Positions 20,106 to 29,332 of a stretch of DNA of 64,000 nucleotides are shown piece after piece (position 1 is the stretch's first letter; every line of letters starts with the position of its first letter). A program made the position numbers and the translations under genes. The DNA is from Methylobacterium sp. NEAU K (GTDB lineage Bacteria > Pseudomonadota > Alphaproteobacteria > Rhizobiales > Beijerinckiaceae): assembly GCF_030700285.1 (NCBI RefSeq), contig NZ_JAUYZJ010000014.1, positions 1-64,000 of the forward strand. Direction: 5' to 3'. Under the pieces are notes generated by a model. The model ran no database searches and was not told where the DNA came from. It was given only the letters and a program-made list of their open reading frames with translations.

Positions 20106-21679
20106 CCGGGATCGGGCTCGGTCGTCAGGGATGCGAGGAAGCGGGCAGCATCCCGGCGGATCTCGGCCCGGCGCTCCTCCCTCATGCCGCGCAGCGTCCG
20201 GTACGGCATGGCCATCCGCTGGTTCCCGGCAAGCTTATCCTCGTTCTCGATCAGGAAATTCCAGTACAGGTAGTTGAAGGGGCAGGCATCCGGCCCCGCC
20301 TTGACCTTCACGTCGTACGCGCAGGCGGCGCAGTAATCCGACATCCGGTCGATATAGGCCCCCGAGGCCGCATAGGGCTTCGACCCCATCACGCCCCCGT
20401 CCGCCCACAGCACCATGCCGTGCACGTTGGGCAACTCGACCCACTCGTAGGCGTCGGCGAAGACGACCAGGTACCACGCCTCGACCTGCGCCGGATCGAG
20501 GCCGGCGATCAGCGCGAAGTTGCCGGTCACCATCAGGCGCTGAATGTGGTGGGCATAGGCGTGAGCCCGCGTCTCGGCCACCACGTTGGCGATGCAGTTC
20601 AGCCGGGTCTCGCCCGACCAGTAGAACCACGGCAGGTCGCGGCCCGCGCCGAGGGCGTTCGTGTCACGGTACTCGGGCATGCGAGCCCAATAGAGTCCGC
20701 GGACGTATTCCCGCCAGCCGAGGATCTGCCGGATGAATCCCTCGACGGCGTTGAGCGGCGCGGTGCCGTCCCGATACGCTCGTTCGGCGGCCTGGCAGAC
20801 TTCCTCTGCGGTCAGGAGCCCGGCATTGAGGGCCGGCGAGAGCAGGGCGTGGTACAGATAGGGCGCGCCCGTCTTCATGGCGTCCTGGTAGTCGCCGAAG
20901 GTCGGCAGGCAGTGGGCGACGAAGTGCTTGAGCGCAGCCAGTGCGTCGGCCCGCGTCACCGGCCAGGAGAACCCTGCGAGGTCGCCGAAATGGCCGGCGA
21001 ACGCGTGCTCCACCAGGGCGATCACCGCGCGGGTGGTGGCGTCCGGCTGGAACCCGATCCGGTCCGGCAGCCGATGCCCCCTGGGCAGGCGCTTGCGGTT
21101 GTCGGCATCGAAGTTCCAGCGGCCGCCCACCGGCTCGCCACCGTCCATGAGCAGCCCGGTGCGGCGGCGCATGCCGCGGTAGAAGGTCTCCATCCGCAGG
21201 TGGTGGCGGCCTTCGGCCCAGCGGGCGAAATCCGCTCGCGGACAGAGGAAGCGATTGTCCTCGCGGATCTCCACCGGCACGGGCAACGCCTCGCGCCAGT
21301 CCTGCATCATCTCCCAGACCCGCCATTCGCCGGGCTCGGTGACGACGATCCGCCCGGGCGCGTGACGCGCGATCGCCCGCTCCAGCTCGCCGGTGAAGCT
21401 GCCCGTGTTGCCGGTATCCGTCAGGCGGACGTAATCTACGGCGATTCCCTCGGCTTCCAGTTCCGCCGCGAAGTGGCGCATTGCGGCGAACAGGAAGGCG
21501 ATCTTCTGCTTGTGGTGGCGGACATAGGTCGCCTCGTCCCGTACCTCGACGATCAGGACGACGTCGCGCTCGGGGTCGAGATCGACGAGGCTCGAGACCC
21601 GGCGGTTCAGCTGATCACCGAGGACGAACCGCAGCGTTCCGCGCGGCTCGGCGGTCGGGCGCGCGCGTTTGGCCGGCAC
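20072..21679 (-). CDS. phrB: Iron-sulfur (6-4)-type DNA photolyase / cryptochrome (FeS-BCP class, PhrB-like)
   Basis: A 535-residue flavoprotein that repairs UV-induced (6-4) photoproducts using blue light. The N-terminal alpha/beta domain (LRFVLGDQLNRRVSSLVDLD) would bind a lumazine-type antenna, and the helical C-terminal half binds FAD (ILGWREYVRGLYW, THHIQ-like AHHIQRLMVTGNFALIAGLDP). Four cysteines expected to bind a 4Fe-4S cluster are at 362, 450, 453 and 466. As I recall them, the Agrobacterium PhrB ligands are C350, C438, C441 and C454, which gives identical spacing (88, 3, 13). GTG 21679 lies 4 bases after the stop of the upstream SDR gene, so the pair is probably an operon. The frame remains open upstream into that gene. 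Confidence 0.9.
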   Translation of the reverse strand: MPAKRARPTAEPRGTLRFVLGDQLNRRVSSLVDLDPERDVVLIVEVRDEATYVRHHKQKIAFLFAAMRHFAAELEAEGIAVDYVRLTDTGNTGSFTGELERAIARHAPGRIVVTEPGEWRVWEMMQDWREALPVPVEIREDNRFLCPRADFARWAEGRHHLRMETFYRGMRRRTGLLMDGGEPVGGRWNFDADNRKRLPRGHRLPDRIGFQPDATTRAVIALVEHAFAGHFGDLAGFSWPVTRADALAALKHFVAHCLPTFGDYQDAMKTGAPYLYHALLSPALNAGLLTAEEVCQAAERAYRDGTAPLNAVEGFIRQILGWREYVRGLYWARMPEYRDTNALGAGRDLPWFYWSGETRLNCIANVVAETRAHAYAHHIQRLMVTGNFALIAGLDPAQVEAWYLVVFADAYEWVELPNVHGMVLWADGGVMGSKPYAASGAYIDRMSDYCAACAYDVKVKAGPDACPFNYLYWNFLIENEDKLAGNQRMAMPYRTLRGMREERRAEIRRDAARFLASLTTEPDPGHQGAQTASPR

Positions 21680-21683
21680 GGTC

Positions 21684-22418
21684 TCAGCCCTTGGTCCGCA
21701 GGGTCGCGCGGCCGCCATCGACACCGATGACTTGGCCGGTGATCCAGGCCGCTTCCTCCGAGACCAGGAAAGCCGCGAGCGCCCCGACATCCTCCGGCCG
21801 GCCCAGGCGCTGCAGGGCGTGCATGGCGGCGATTCCCTGGGAGAGGGTCTCGTTGCCGGTGATCGCGGCGGCGAGCGGCGTGCGCGTCAGGGAGGGGGCG
21901 ACCACGTTGACGCGGATCTGGGGCGCGAGTTCGGCCGCGAGCGACAGGCCCAGCCCCTCGACGGCGCCCTTGGCCATGGCCACGGAGGCGTGTGCCGCGA
22001 AGCCCTGAGCGACCGCAACCGTCGAGAACAGCACGATCCCGGCCCCGGCCTCCCCGGCGCCGGCCTTGAGCGCGCCCGCCGCGGCCTGCGCGGCCGAGAA
22101 AGCCCCAAGCGCGTTGATCCGGAAGTCGGTCTCCGCATCGGCCCGGGTCAGGCGCCCGAGCGGGCGCAGGTTGATCGTGCCGACCGCGTAGACGAGGCCG
22201 GCGAGCGCAGCGCCCGCCGCTTCGGTGGCGGCGGACAAGAAATCGGGGTCGGTGACGTCGCCCACGCTCACCGTGGTCTCGCCGAGTTCGTCGGCGGCGC
22301 GGGACAGGCGGCCAGCGTTCCGGGCGGCGAGGTGGAGGGCGAAGCCGCGGGCGCGCAACGCCCGGGCGGTCGCGAGCCCGATGCCCCCGGTCCCGCCGTA
22401 GATCATAACGCGTCGCAC
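21684..22418 (-). CDS. Short-chain dehydrogenase/reductase
   Basis: A 244-residue NAD(P)-dependent oxidoreductase. The Rossmann motif is GGTGGIG at residues 8-14, with AARNAGRLSR next. The motif equivalent to NNAG is replaced by VYAVGTINLRP. The catalytic position usually occupied by Ser-Tyr-Lys reads STVAVAQGFAAHASVAMAKGA: the Ser and Lys are present, but the usual Tyr (YxxxK) is replaced by a Ser in SVAMAK. The C-terminal end VIGVDGG is typical. GTG 22418 has AAGGGGAAG just upstream. It probably forms an operon with the photolyase. Some F420- or photolyase-linked SDRs share this layout, but the substrate is unknown. Confidence 0.82.
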   Translation of the reverse strand: MRRVMIYGGTGGIGLATARALRARGFALHLAARNAGRLSRAADELGETTVSVGDVTDPDFLSAATEAAGAALAGLVYAVGTINLRPLGRLTRADAETDFRINALGAFSAAQAAAGALKAGAGEAGAGIVLFSTVAVAQGFAAHASVAMAKGAVEGLGLSLAAELAPQIRVNVVAPSLTRTPLAAAITGNETLSQGIAAMHALQRLGRPEDVGALAAFLVSEEAAWITGQVIGVDGGRATLRTKG

Positions 22419-22529
22419 CAAGCTTCCCCTTGCTACCCGTCCCGACCCGAGCAAGGTAAGGCCGGTTGCGCGCCCGGGCAGGCGGCAGGCCCGATTCCCT
22501 CCACGTGCACAAGGTCGCAGGCGGCAAGC

Positions 22530-23393
22530 ATGAAGTTCGCGTTCGCCGGCATCGACTTCCTGGGCGGCGTGTTCGAGGGCTTGGTGGACGCCGGCTGGAA
22601 GCCGGTGAAGCTGTTCACCCGCCCTTGCGACGGCATCTACGACCACAACGACGTGGTGGTCGCCCGGGCCCGGGCGATGCGCCTGCCGATCCAGCTCTCG
22701 CGGATCAGGGAGCGCGACATCGAGGCCCTGCAGGCCGAGCACGGAAAGGATTGGGCGCTCGTGGTGGCGGGCTATCCGTGGCTGGTGAAGGGCTGGCGCG
22801 GCCGGGCGGCCTACGGCCTCAACATCCACCCAGCCCCGCTCCCGACCGGGCGGGGGCCCTACCCGCTGTTCCGCGCGGTGCTCGACCGCTACGAGACCTG
22901 GGGGGTCACCGCCCACGTTCTCGCCGACGGCTTCGACACCGGCGACATCCTAGCCCAGGACATCTTCACGCTCGGCCCGCAGGAGAACCACGAGACCCTG
23001 CTGGCCAAGTGCCAGATGGCGGCCCGGCGCCTCGCCGTGGGCCCGCTGGGCAAGGAGCTTCCCGCCCGCTGGCGCAGGGCCGAGCCGCAGGGCGACGGGT
23101 CATACTGGCCCCGCGCCACCGACGCCGACCGGACCCTCGACTTCCGCCAGGAAGTAGAGCCGATCCTGCGCCGCGTCCGGGCCTTCGGCACCGTCGAGAC
23201 GATCGCCAGGCTCGGCGACGCCAGGGTCTATGTCGCCGAGGCGCAGGGCTGGCGCGAGCGCCACCCGCACGCGCCGGGTGCCGTCGTCCACCGCCACCGC
23301 CGCCACGTGGTGATCGCGGCGCTCGACGGCTACGTGCAGATCACCCGCTGGTCGCCGGTCCCCCTGGCCGAGGCCGGGCAGATCGGGCGCTGA
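22530..23393 (+). CDS. Formyltransferase-fold enzyme (Fmt/ArnA N-terminal-like)
   Basis: A 287-residue cytoplasmic enzyme. The N-terminal Rossmann-like domain resembles 10-formyltetrahydrofolate-dependent formyltransferases: FAFAGIDFLGG at the start, then NIHPAPLPTGRGPYP corresponding to the NxHxSLLP loop, and GVTAHVLADGFDTGDIL. The catalytic Asn-His-Asp set is intact. The C-terminal roughly 80 residues resemble the OB-like domain of Fmt (GAVVHRHRRHVVIAALDGYVQI). It is shorter than Fmt (about 310) and stands alone, without def. It is divergent from the SDR gene. Candidate roles include sugar-nucleotide or amino-acid formylation, or a hydroxymethyltransferase. The acceptor is unknown. Confidence 0.8.
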   Translation: MKFAFAGIDFLGGVFEGLVDAGWKPVKLFTRPCDGIYDHNDVVVARARAMRLPIQLSRIRERDIEALQAEHGKDWALVVAGYPWLVKGWRGRAAYGLNIHPAPLPTGRGPYPLFRAVLDRYETWGVTAHVLADGFDTGDILAQDIFTLGPQENHETLLAKCQMAARRLAVGPLGKELPARWRRAEPQGDGSYWPRATDADRTLDFRQEVEPILRRVRAFGTVETIARLGDARVYVAEAQGWRERHPHAPGAVVHRHRRHVVIAALDGYVQITRWSPVPLAEAGQIGR

Positions 23394-23460
23394 CGGGGGC
23401 CGCCGGGAACGGAAACGGGACGGGCGGTGTTTTCGGGGCCTGAAGGTCACGGAGCTCCAC

Positions 23461-23802
23461 ATGTCGACACGCGCAAGCCTCGCCGCAGCCCTCGGGCTTG
23501 CCGCGTTGTTCACCGGCTCCGCGTTCGCGCAGGGCGTCATCGTCGCCCCAGACGATTTCGGCCCCGACGACGAGGTCGTTGTGCGCGACTACATCGTGCG
23601 CCGCCCGGTCGGCCCCGGTCCGATCGTCGGCTCGATCCCGCTGCGGCCCGGCTCGATCGTTCCGGAAGACGTGCGGCTCGCGCCCTTCACGGATGCGCCG
23701 AACCCGCGGCTGCGCCGCTTCGGCTACTTCGTGGCGCCCGGCGACAAGGTGGTGGTGGTCGATCCCGAAACCCGCACCGTGGTGCGGATCTTCGATCGCT
23801 GA
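23461..23802 (+). CDS. Exported DUF1236-like protein
   Basis: A 113-residue protein with a signal peptide (SLAAALGLAALFTGSAFA, cleavage before Q) and a mature domain ending YFVAPGDKVVVVDPETRTVVRIF, the hallmark of the DUF1236 family of small periplasmic proteins common in Hyphomicrobiales. ATG 23461 is preceded by CGGAGCTCC. Function unknown. Confidence 0.8.
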   Translation: MSTRASLAAALGLAALFTGSAFAQGVIVAPDDFGPDDEVVVRDYIVRRPVGPGPIVGSIPLRPGSIVPEDVRLAPFTDAPNPRLRRFGYFVAPGDKVVVVDPETRTVVRIFDR

Positions 23803-23888
23803 GGCGGCCAGAGGCCGGATCGCCTTCGCGGCGCCGATCCGCTAACACCCCGGGCGCGAACCAGAAGATGTGCGCCGGGGGAATCGTC

Positions 23889-24074
23889 ATGAAGGCCAAG
23901 CCGTCCGCTCTGTCGAGCGAGGCGCTCCTCGCCTCGGGGCTTGTGCTCATGACCGCCGCCGGGCTGTTCGAGTGGCTCGTGGTCTCGCCCGACAATCCGG
24001 GCTACGCGGCGCTGCGCGTGTGCGGCGCCGCGGTCGCGGCCTTCGTGGCGATGCTGCCGTTCCGCCGGGCGTGA
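23889..24074 (+). CDS. Small two-helix membrane protein
   Basis: A 61-residue protein: MKAKPSALSSEALLASG followed by two hydrophobic helices (about 13-30 and 37-57) and a basic end (FRRA). ATG 23889 is preferred to ATG 23868 because GGGGGAA precedes it. No family is recognised, and the hairpin topology in the inner membrane is inferred. Confidence 0.65.
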   Translation: MKAKPSALSSEALLASGLVLMTAAGLFEWLVVSPDNPGYAALRVCGAAVAAFVAMLPFRRA

Positions 24075-24083
24075 GCGTGGCGC

Positions 24084-25106
24084 TCACCACGCGCTGAGCG
24101 CCGCGCGCTTCCAGCGGTCGGGCGCGACGCAGCGATACTCGAAATCCTCATCCCAGGCGTGGTCGCCGGGCGAGCAGGGATCCCGGCTGCTTTGCGGCGG
24201 CCGAGGCCGGGCCTCACGGACGGCGGCGGCCTGGATGAGGCCCGCGTCGCTCACCCGGAACACCGGCCCAGTGCCGGTACCGTAGACCAGATCCCGCCCA
24301 TCGAAGCCGAGGGCGCGCGAGAAGCCGCCCTCGCGGGTCCCGTCGAGACCGATCGACTGGCCCGCCCCGAGGAGGATCGGCACGCCGGTGAAGCGGGCCG
24401 CCGCGGCATCGATGCCGATCCCGTAGGTCCCCTCCCCCTGGAAGGAGAGACCCCGGTCGGTGACCGAGCCGGTGAGGTTGCCCATCAGGATACCGTAGCC
24501 GGTATGGGCCCCCGGCACGCCGCCCGTGGAGATCTGGAGGCCGACCCGCTGGCGGTTGCGATCGGTGGTCGGCGACTGGGCCGAGACGTCGATCTCGGCG
24601 CCGATGCACGAGGCGACCGGGTCGGCCTCGTCGGTCATGTCCACGCAGTTGAAGTTGCCCGCCCAGGATGGCCCCACCGGCCCCAGGCCGTTGGCCTCCT
24701 TGAAGATCGTCCCGTTGACGGCGACGTTCTGCGCCCCCGTGCTGGCGAGGCTGCGGTTGTGCAGTTCGCCCGTGATCGTCCACTCGTAGCCGGCATTGTC
24801 GGGCCCCGAGGAGCCAAGCGCCCAGAGCGCCTTGTAGGTGTGGCCGGGCTCCCCCGACCCCTGCGGGACGTGCCGGTCGACCCGCAGGGTCGAGACCGGA
24901 TCGAAGTCCCCGGGCCGGTTCCACAGGAAGGCGTGGCCGCCGTCGATGCCCGGGAGGCCGCTGCCCTGGACATCCCGGGAGAAGCCCGGCGGCCAGGGCA
25001 GCGGAGCCGGCGCTGGCACCTGCCCGGGGGCCTCGGCGGGCGCCGGAGCCGGCAGGCCGGCGAGGAGGAGGCTCGGCAGAAGCGCGAGGCCGGGACGGAT
25101 GCGCAT
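24084..25106 (-). CDS. Exported hypothetical protein, tail-fibre/spike-like sequence
   Basis: A 340-residue protein with a signal peptide (LALLPSLLLAGLPAPAPAEA), a Pro/Ala linker, then a Gly-rich beta-structured region (GAQNVAVNGTIFKEANGLG, GYGILMGNLTGSVTDRGLSF, TYGIGIDAAAARFTGVPILLG, GGFSRALGFDGRDL). The spaced strands and GTREGGFSRAL-like text resemble phage tail-fibre or spike-type structural domains, yet there are no phage genes nearby and the N-terminus is a secretion signal. Two Cys pairs may form disulfides. It is convergent with the small membrane gene. Function unknown. Confidence 0.7.
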   Translation of the reverse strand: MRIRPGLALLPSLLLAGLPAPAPAEAPGQVPAPAPLPWPPGFSRDVQGSGLPGIDGGHAFLWNRPGDFDPVSTLRVDRHVPQGSGEPGHTYKALWALGSSGPDNAGYEWTITGELHNRSLASTGAQNVAVNGTIFKEANGLGPVGPSWAGNFNCVDMTDEADPVASCIGAEIDVSAQSPTTDRNRQRVGLQISTGGVPGAHTGYGILMGNLTGSVTDRGLSFQGEGTYGIGIDAAAARFTGVPILLGAGQSIGLDGTREGGFSRALGFDGRDLVYGTGTGPVFRVSDAGLIQAAAVREARPRPPQSSRDPCSPGDHAWDEDFEYRCVAPDRWKRAALSAW

Positions 25107-25258
25107 GGTCGTTTCCGTGTGTCCGATACGGATCGGGGCGGGGCGAAGTCTTCGATAAGGCCTGGCGGTTCGCGGCCGGAAGGGCGACGACCCACATTTG
25201 GATCCCGCACCGCGATATGCTCTGATGCCGCTCCGATCGGGCAGCCTGAGAGCGGCAC

Positions 25259-25390
25259 ATGTCGAAGTCGCTGCGATTCCTGCGGAACTGGTTCCTGCTG
25301 TCGATCCCGGTCGGCCTGTTCGTCGGGAAGTTCATCAAGGCCGGCAAAGGCCCCCTCCTGCGCGACGATGAGCGTTCCTCGGATTCGTGA
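25259..25390 (+). CDS. Very small membrane-associated protein (43 aa)
   Basis: ATG at 25259 opens a 43-codon frame: a basic N-terminus (MSKSLRFLRNW), a hydrophobic core (FLLSIPVGLFVGKFI) and a charged tail (LLRDDERSSDS), ending in TGA 25388-25390. GAGAG lies about 6 bases upstream of the ATG. The organisation is that of a single-pass or peripheral membrane peptide. No family is recognised. Confidence 0.6.
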   Translation: MSKSLRFLRNWFLLSIPVGLFVGKFIKAGKGPLLRDDERSSDS

Positions 25391-25499
25391 CACCGCGCGG
25401 CCGGAGCGCTGCCTCCAGTACGGGGGGTGTCTGCCCCATCATGCGGCCCTCCTATTCTGCTTTCCTTTGGATACAGTAATCATCAATCGATCATTAGTG

Positions 25500-25534
25500 A
25501 ATTTGGCGCATTTTTACTGAAATCGCGCCAAATT
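25500..25534. promoter_or_regulatory. Perfect inverted repeat upstream of the PilZ gene
   Basis: Arms AATTTGGCGC (25500-25509) and GCGCCAAATT (25525-25534) are perfect complements around a 15-base A/T-rich spacer, ending 26 bases before the PilZ start codon in a locally AT-rich stretch. It may be an operator or a 5' leader hairpin. Which is not known. Confidence 0.5.
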
Positions 25535-25560
25535 GGCCGACATAGCCAGGGTTTTCGGCC

Positions 25561-25842
25561 ATGTCCCGCAACACCCGGCCACGCCTCGGTTTCGTCGAGC
25601 GACGTGCCGCCGAACGCAAGGCTACGGCCCTGCTGGCTTTCGCGCATCGTCCGGACGGATCCCGCCTACCCTGCCGGATCCAGAACCTCTCGGATCGTGG
25701 CGCGATGCTCGAATTCCTCAGCCCAGACAGGGTCATGCTGGAGGATTCGTTCGATCTCGTGCTGGCCAATTCCGACATGCGCTATGCCGTGAAGCTCATC
25801 TGGCGGAAGGACCGGACGGCCGGGGTGCTGTTCTGTTTGTGA
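25561..25842 (+). CDS. PilZ-domain protein (putative cyclic-di-GMP receptor)
   Basis: A single-domain protein of 93 residues. The cyclic-di-GMP binding signature is present: RxxxR in ERRAAERKA near residue 15 and (D/N)xSxxG as NLSDRGAML near residue 43. The remaining beta-barrel strands include DLVLANSDMRYAVKLIWRK and TAGVLFCL. Such short PilZ proteins act as adaptors or receptors. A perfect inverted repeat lies just upstream. It could respond to the pool controlled by the GGDEF/EAL protein at the start of the window, but that is only inference. Confidence 0.85.
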   Translation: MSRNTRPRLGFVERRAAERKATALLAFAHRPDGSRLPCRIQNLSDRGAMLEFLSPDRVMLEDSFDLVLANSDMRYAVKLIWRKDRTAGVLFCL

Positions 25843-26204
25843 GCGCATGGTCGGCTGAATGCGGCAGTCGCTCCGGACGCATCCTCGCCGTAAGAGGCAC
25901 CTGTCCGAGCAGCCCGCTCCCGTCGACCGTGTGAGGTCGAACAGGCCCCGGAAGCCCAAACACGCGTAGTTCCGCCGACGGCTTCCGGCCCCCGCGTTAC
26001 AGGCCGCCGAAGTTGGCAACGTCTGTGCCGGTCGCGCGGCCTTCCGTGCAGTTGCGGTGGCGAGCCCTCAGAACGGCTGGGCGGTTACGAGCAAACGCCG
26101 GAAATCGCCGTTCGCTTTGAACCCGACGGAGCGCACCCGATGCATTCTCTCCGACTCGGCAGATGCGGACATTTACCGGAGAAAAGCAGCCCCGTTCGAT
26201 TTAG
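25843..26204. other. Intergenic region between the PilZ gene and tRNA-Lys
   Basis: Short open frames here (for example a 36-codon Arg-rich one from 25859) look like chance. No promoter or hairpin could be assigned. Confidence 0.5.
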
Positions 26205-26280
26205 TGGTGAGCGCGCTGGGACTCGAACCCAGGACCTACAGATTAAAAGTCCGTTGCTCTACCAGCTGAGCTACGCGCTC
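26205..26280 (-). tRNA. tRNA-Lys (anticodon TTT)
   Basis: The minus strand gives a 76-base tRNA beginning GAGCGCGTAGCTCAGCTGG. The anticodon arm CGGACTTTTAATCTG has anticodon TTT, the T arm is GGGTTCGAGTCCC, and the 3' CCA is encoded at 26207-26205. The D-loop and acceptor pairing are intact. Confidence 0.96.
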
Positions 26281-26351
26281 GCGTCCGGGGACCGCCCGTG
26301 GGCGGCCGCTCGGGGACGGCGCGTCCGCAATAGGTGAGCGGGACCGGGGGG

Positions 26352-27014
26352 TCAACACGGGCGTGTGGGCGGCGCCGACCCCGCGTCGCCGCGCGCACGC
26401 TCGACGATACCGCGTGCCTCGTCGAAGGCGGCGTCCGCGTCGAGCTCCGTGGTATCGAGCCGGACCGCGTCGTCGGCCATGCGCAGCGGCGCGGCGGCCC
26501 GGGAGGCGTCCCGGGCGTCGCGGGCCTCGATGTCGGCCAGGATCGCCGCGAAGGTCGCGGCCTCGCCCCGGCCGGACAGTTCCAGGTGGCGGCGGCGGGC
26601 CCGCTCCTCGGAGGAGGCCGTGATGAAGAGCTTCACCGCGGCCTCGGGGCAGACAACCGTGCCGATGTCACGCCCGTCGAGCACGGCGCCCTGGGGATCG
26701 GCGGCGAAGCGGCGCTGCCACGCCAGCAAAGCGCCCCGGACCTCCGGCACCGCCGAGATCCGCGAGGCCGCCTCGCCCATGGCACGATCGCGCAGGCGCG
26801 GATCGTCGAGCCGGTCCGCGTCGAGGGCCTGCGCGGCCCGGGTCGCAGCAGCGTGCTCGTCCAGTGACAGGCCGCCATCGATCAGCGCCAGCGCCACTGC
26901 GCGGTAGAGGAGCCCCGTATCGAGATGCGGCAGCCCATAATGGACCGCCAGCCGCTTGGCGAGCGTCCCCTTGCCCGAGGCGGCCGGGCCGTCGATCGCG
27001 ATGACGAACGGCAT
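26352..27014 (-). CDS. cmk: Cytidylate kinase
   Basis: Phosphorylates CMP and dCMP with ATP for nucleotide recycling. The protein is 220 residues, the normal length. The P-loop is IDGPAASGKGTLAKRLA at the N-terminus, followed by YGLPHLDTGLLYRAVA (CMP-binding Asp) and DGRDIGTVVCPEAAVKLFI. It ends 4 bases downstream of aroA on the same strand, a common pairing. Confidence 0.97.
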   Translation of the reverse strand: MPFVIAIDGPAASGKGTLAKRLAVHYGLPHLDTGLLYRAVALALIDGGLSLDEHAAATRAAQALDADRLDDPRLRDRAMGEAASRISAVPEVRGALLAWQRRFAADPQGAVLDGRDIGTVVCPEAAVKLFITASSEERARRRHLELSGRGEAATFAAILADIEARDARDASRAAAPLRMADDAVRLDTTELDADAAFDEARGIVERARGDAGSAPPTRPC

Positions 27015-27018
27015 CGCG

Positions 27019-28386
<1,368 letters not shown>

Positions 28387-28610
28387 TTATGGGTTGGCCG
28401 GGGTCCGGCGCGTCGCGCGGTATGGCCGCGCCGCTGCAATCGGACCGTGAACTCGCGGCGCGGTTAACACGGGCACCGTCCCGCGTCATCCATCGCCCTG
28501 CCGGAGCGGACCGGCCGGAAACCCGCCGTTCCGGCTCGATTGACAGGGGCTGCGCCCGCGACTAACGGGGCCCCTCCCCCGAGATAGCATTGACGACGAG
28601 GTGTCCCCCC

Positions 28611-28991
28611 GTGGCCCGACCGGAACTTGGCTTGAAGCGCCAGTGCATGAGCTGCGGCGCGAAGTTCTACGACCTCGCCCGCGATCCCGCCGTCTGCCCG
28701 AAATGCGGCGCGGTCTACCAGGCAGTCGCGACCAGCCGCGTGGCGGCGCCTGTCGTGGCGCGCAACACCACCCCCGACGACGAGGATGAGACGGACGAGA
28801 AGGGCCCGGAGCTGGTCTCTCTTGACGAGGTCGAGGCCGCCGAGGACGAGGCGGATCCGACCCCCGAGGACGACACGGTCGAGGACGGGGATGCCGCCGA
28901 GGACGACACCTTCCTCGAGGAGGAGGATACCGGCGACGACGATGTTTCCGACCTGATCGACGGCGATATCGAGAACGACGAAGAGAGCTGA
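28611..28991 (+). CDS. TIGR02300 (FYDLN acid) family zinc-ribbon protein
   Basis: A 126-residue protein starting at GTG 28611: MARPELGLKRQCMSCGAKFYDLARDPAVCPKCG. The paired CxxC motifs form a probable zinc ribbon, and FYDL is the family name motif. The remaining two-thirds is almost entirely Asp and Glu. The family is confined to alphaproteobacteria and has no known role. It is divergent from aroA, with tRNA-Ala immediately downstream. Confidence 0.9.
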   Translation: MARPELGLKRQCMSCGAKFYDLARDPAVCPKCGAVYQAVATSRVAAPVVARNTTPDDEDETDEKGPELVSLDEVEAAEDEADPTPEDDTVEDGDAAEDDTFLEEEDTGDDDVSDLIDGDIENDEES

Positions 28992-29138
28992 GGCGCCCCC
29001 TGCCGAGGCTTCGTAGAAACCCCGAAGAAAGCCGAAAAAAGGGGTTGAGTCCTCGGCGAGAGCCGCCTATAGAACCGCCCTCGCCGGACGACATCGGCCG
29101 GCGAGACACCGCGGAACCCAAACCGCGGCGGATAAAGT

Positions 29139-29214
29139 GGGGCCTTAGCTCAGCTGGGAGAGCGCTTCCATGGCATGGAAGAGGTCATCGGTTCGATCCC
29201 GTTAGGCTCCACCA
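29139..29214 (+). tRNA. tRNA-Ala (anticodon GGC)
   Basis: A 76-base cloverleaf starting GGGGCCTTAGCTCAGCTGG. The anticodon arm CTTCCATGGCATGGAAG holds anticodon GGC. The acceptor stem contains the G3-U70 wobble pair that identifies alanine tRNAs, and CCA is encoded at 29212-29214. Confidence 0.96.
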
Positions 29215-29332
29215 TCCTCCCCCGCGCGACGTGGCCACATCGGCCTTCCGCGCTGAATTCCGAAGACAGACCGAGCAGCCAGTCAGCACCGCAGACCTCT
29301 TTGCCGAGGCCCGTTGTCGTGGACAGACTTAT

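Noticed and set aside
22419..22916. N-terminal extension of the SDR frame
   Set aside because: It overlaps the divergent formyltransferase-fold gene and has no SDR similarity before the GxxxGxG motif.
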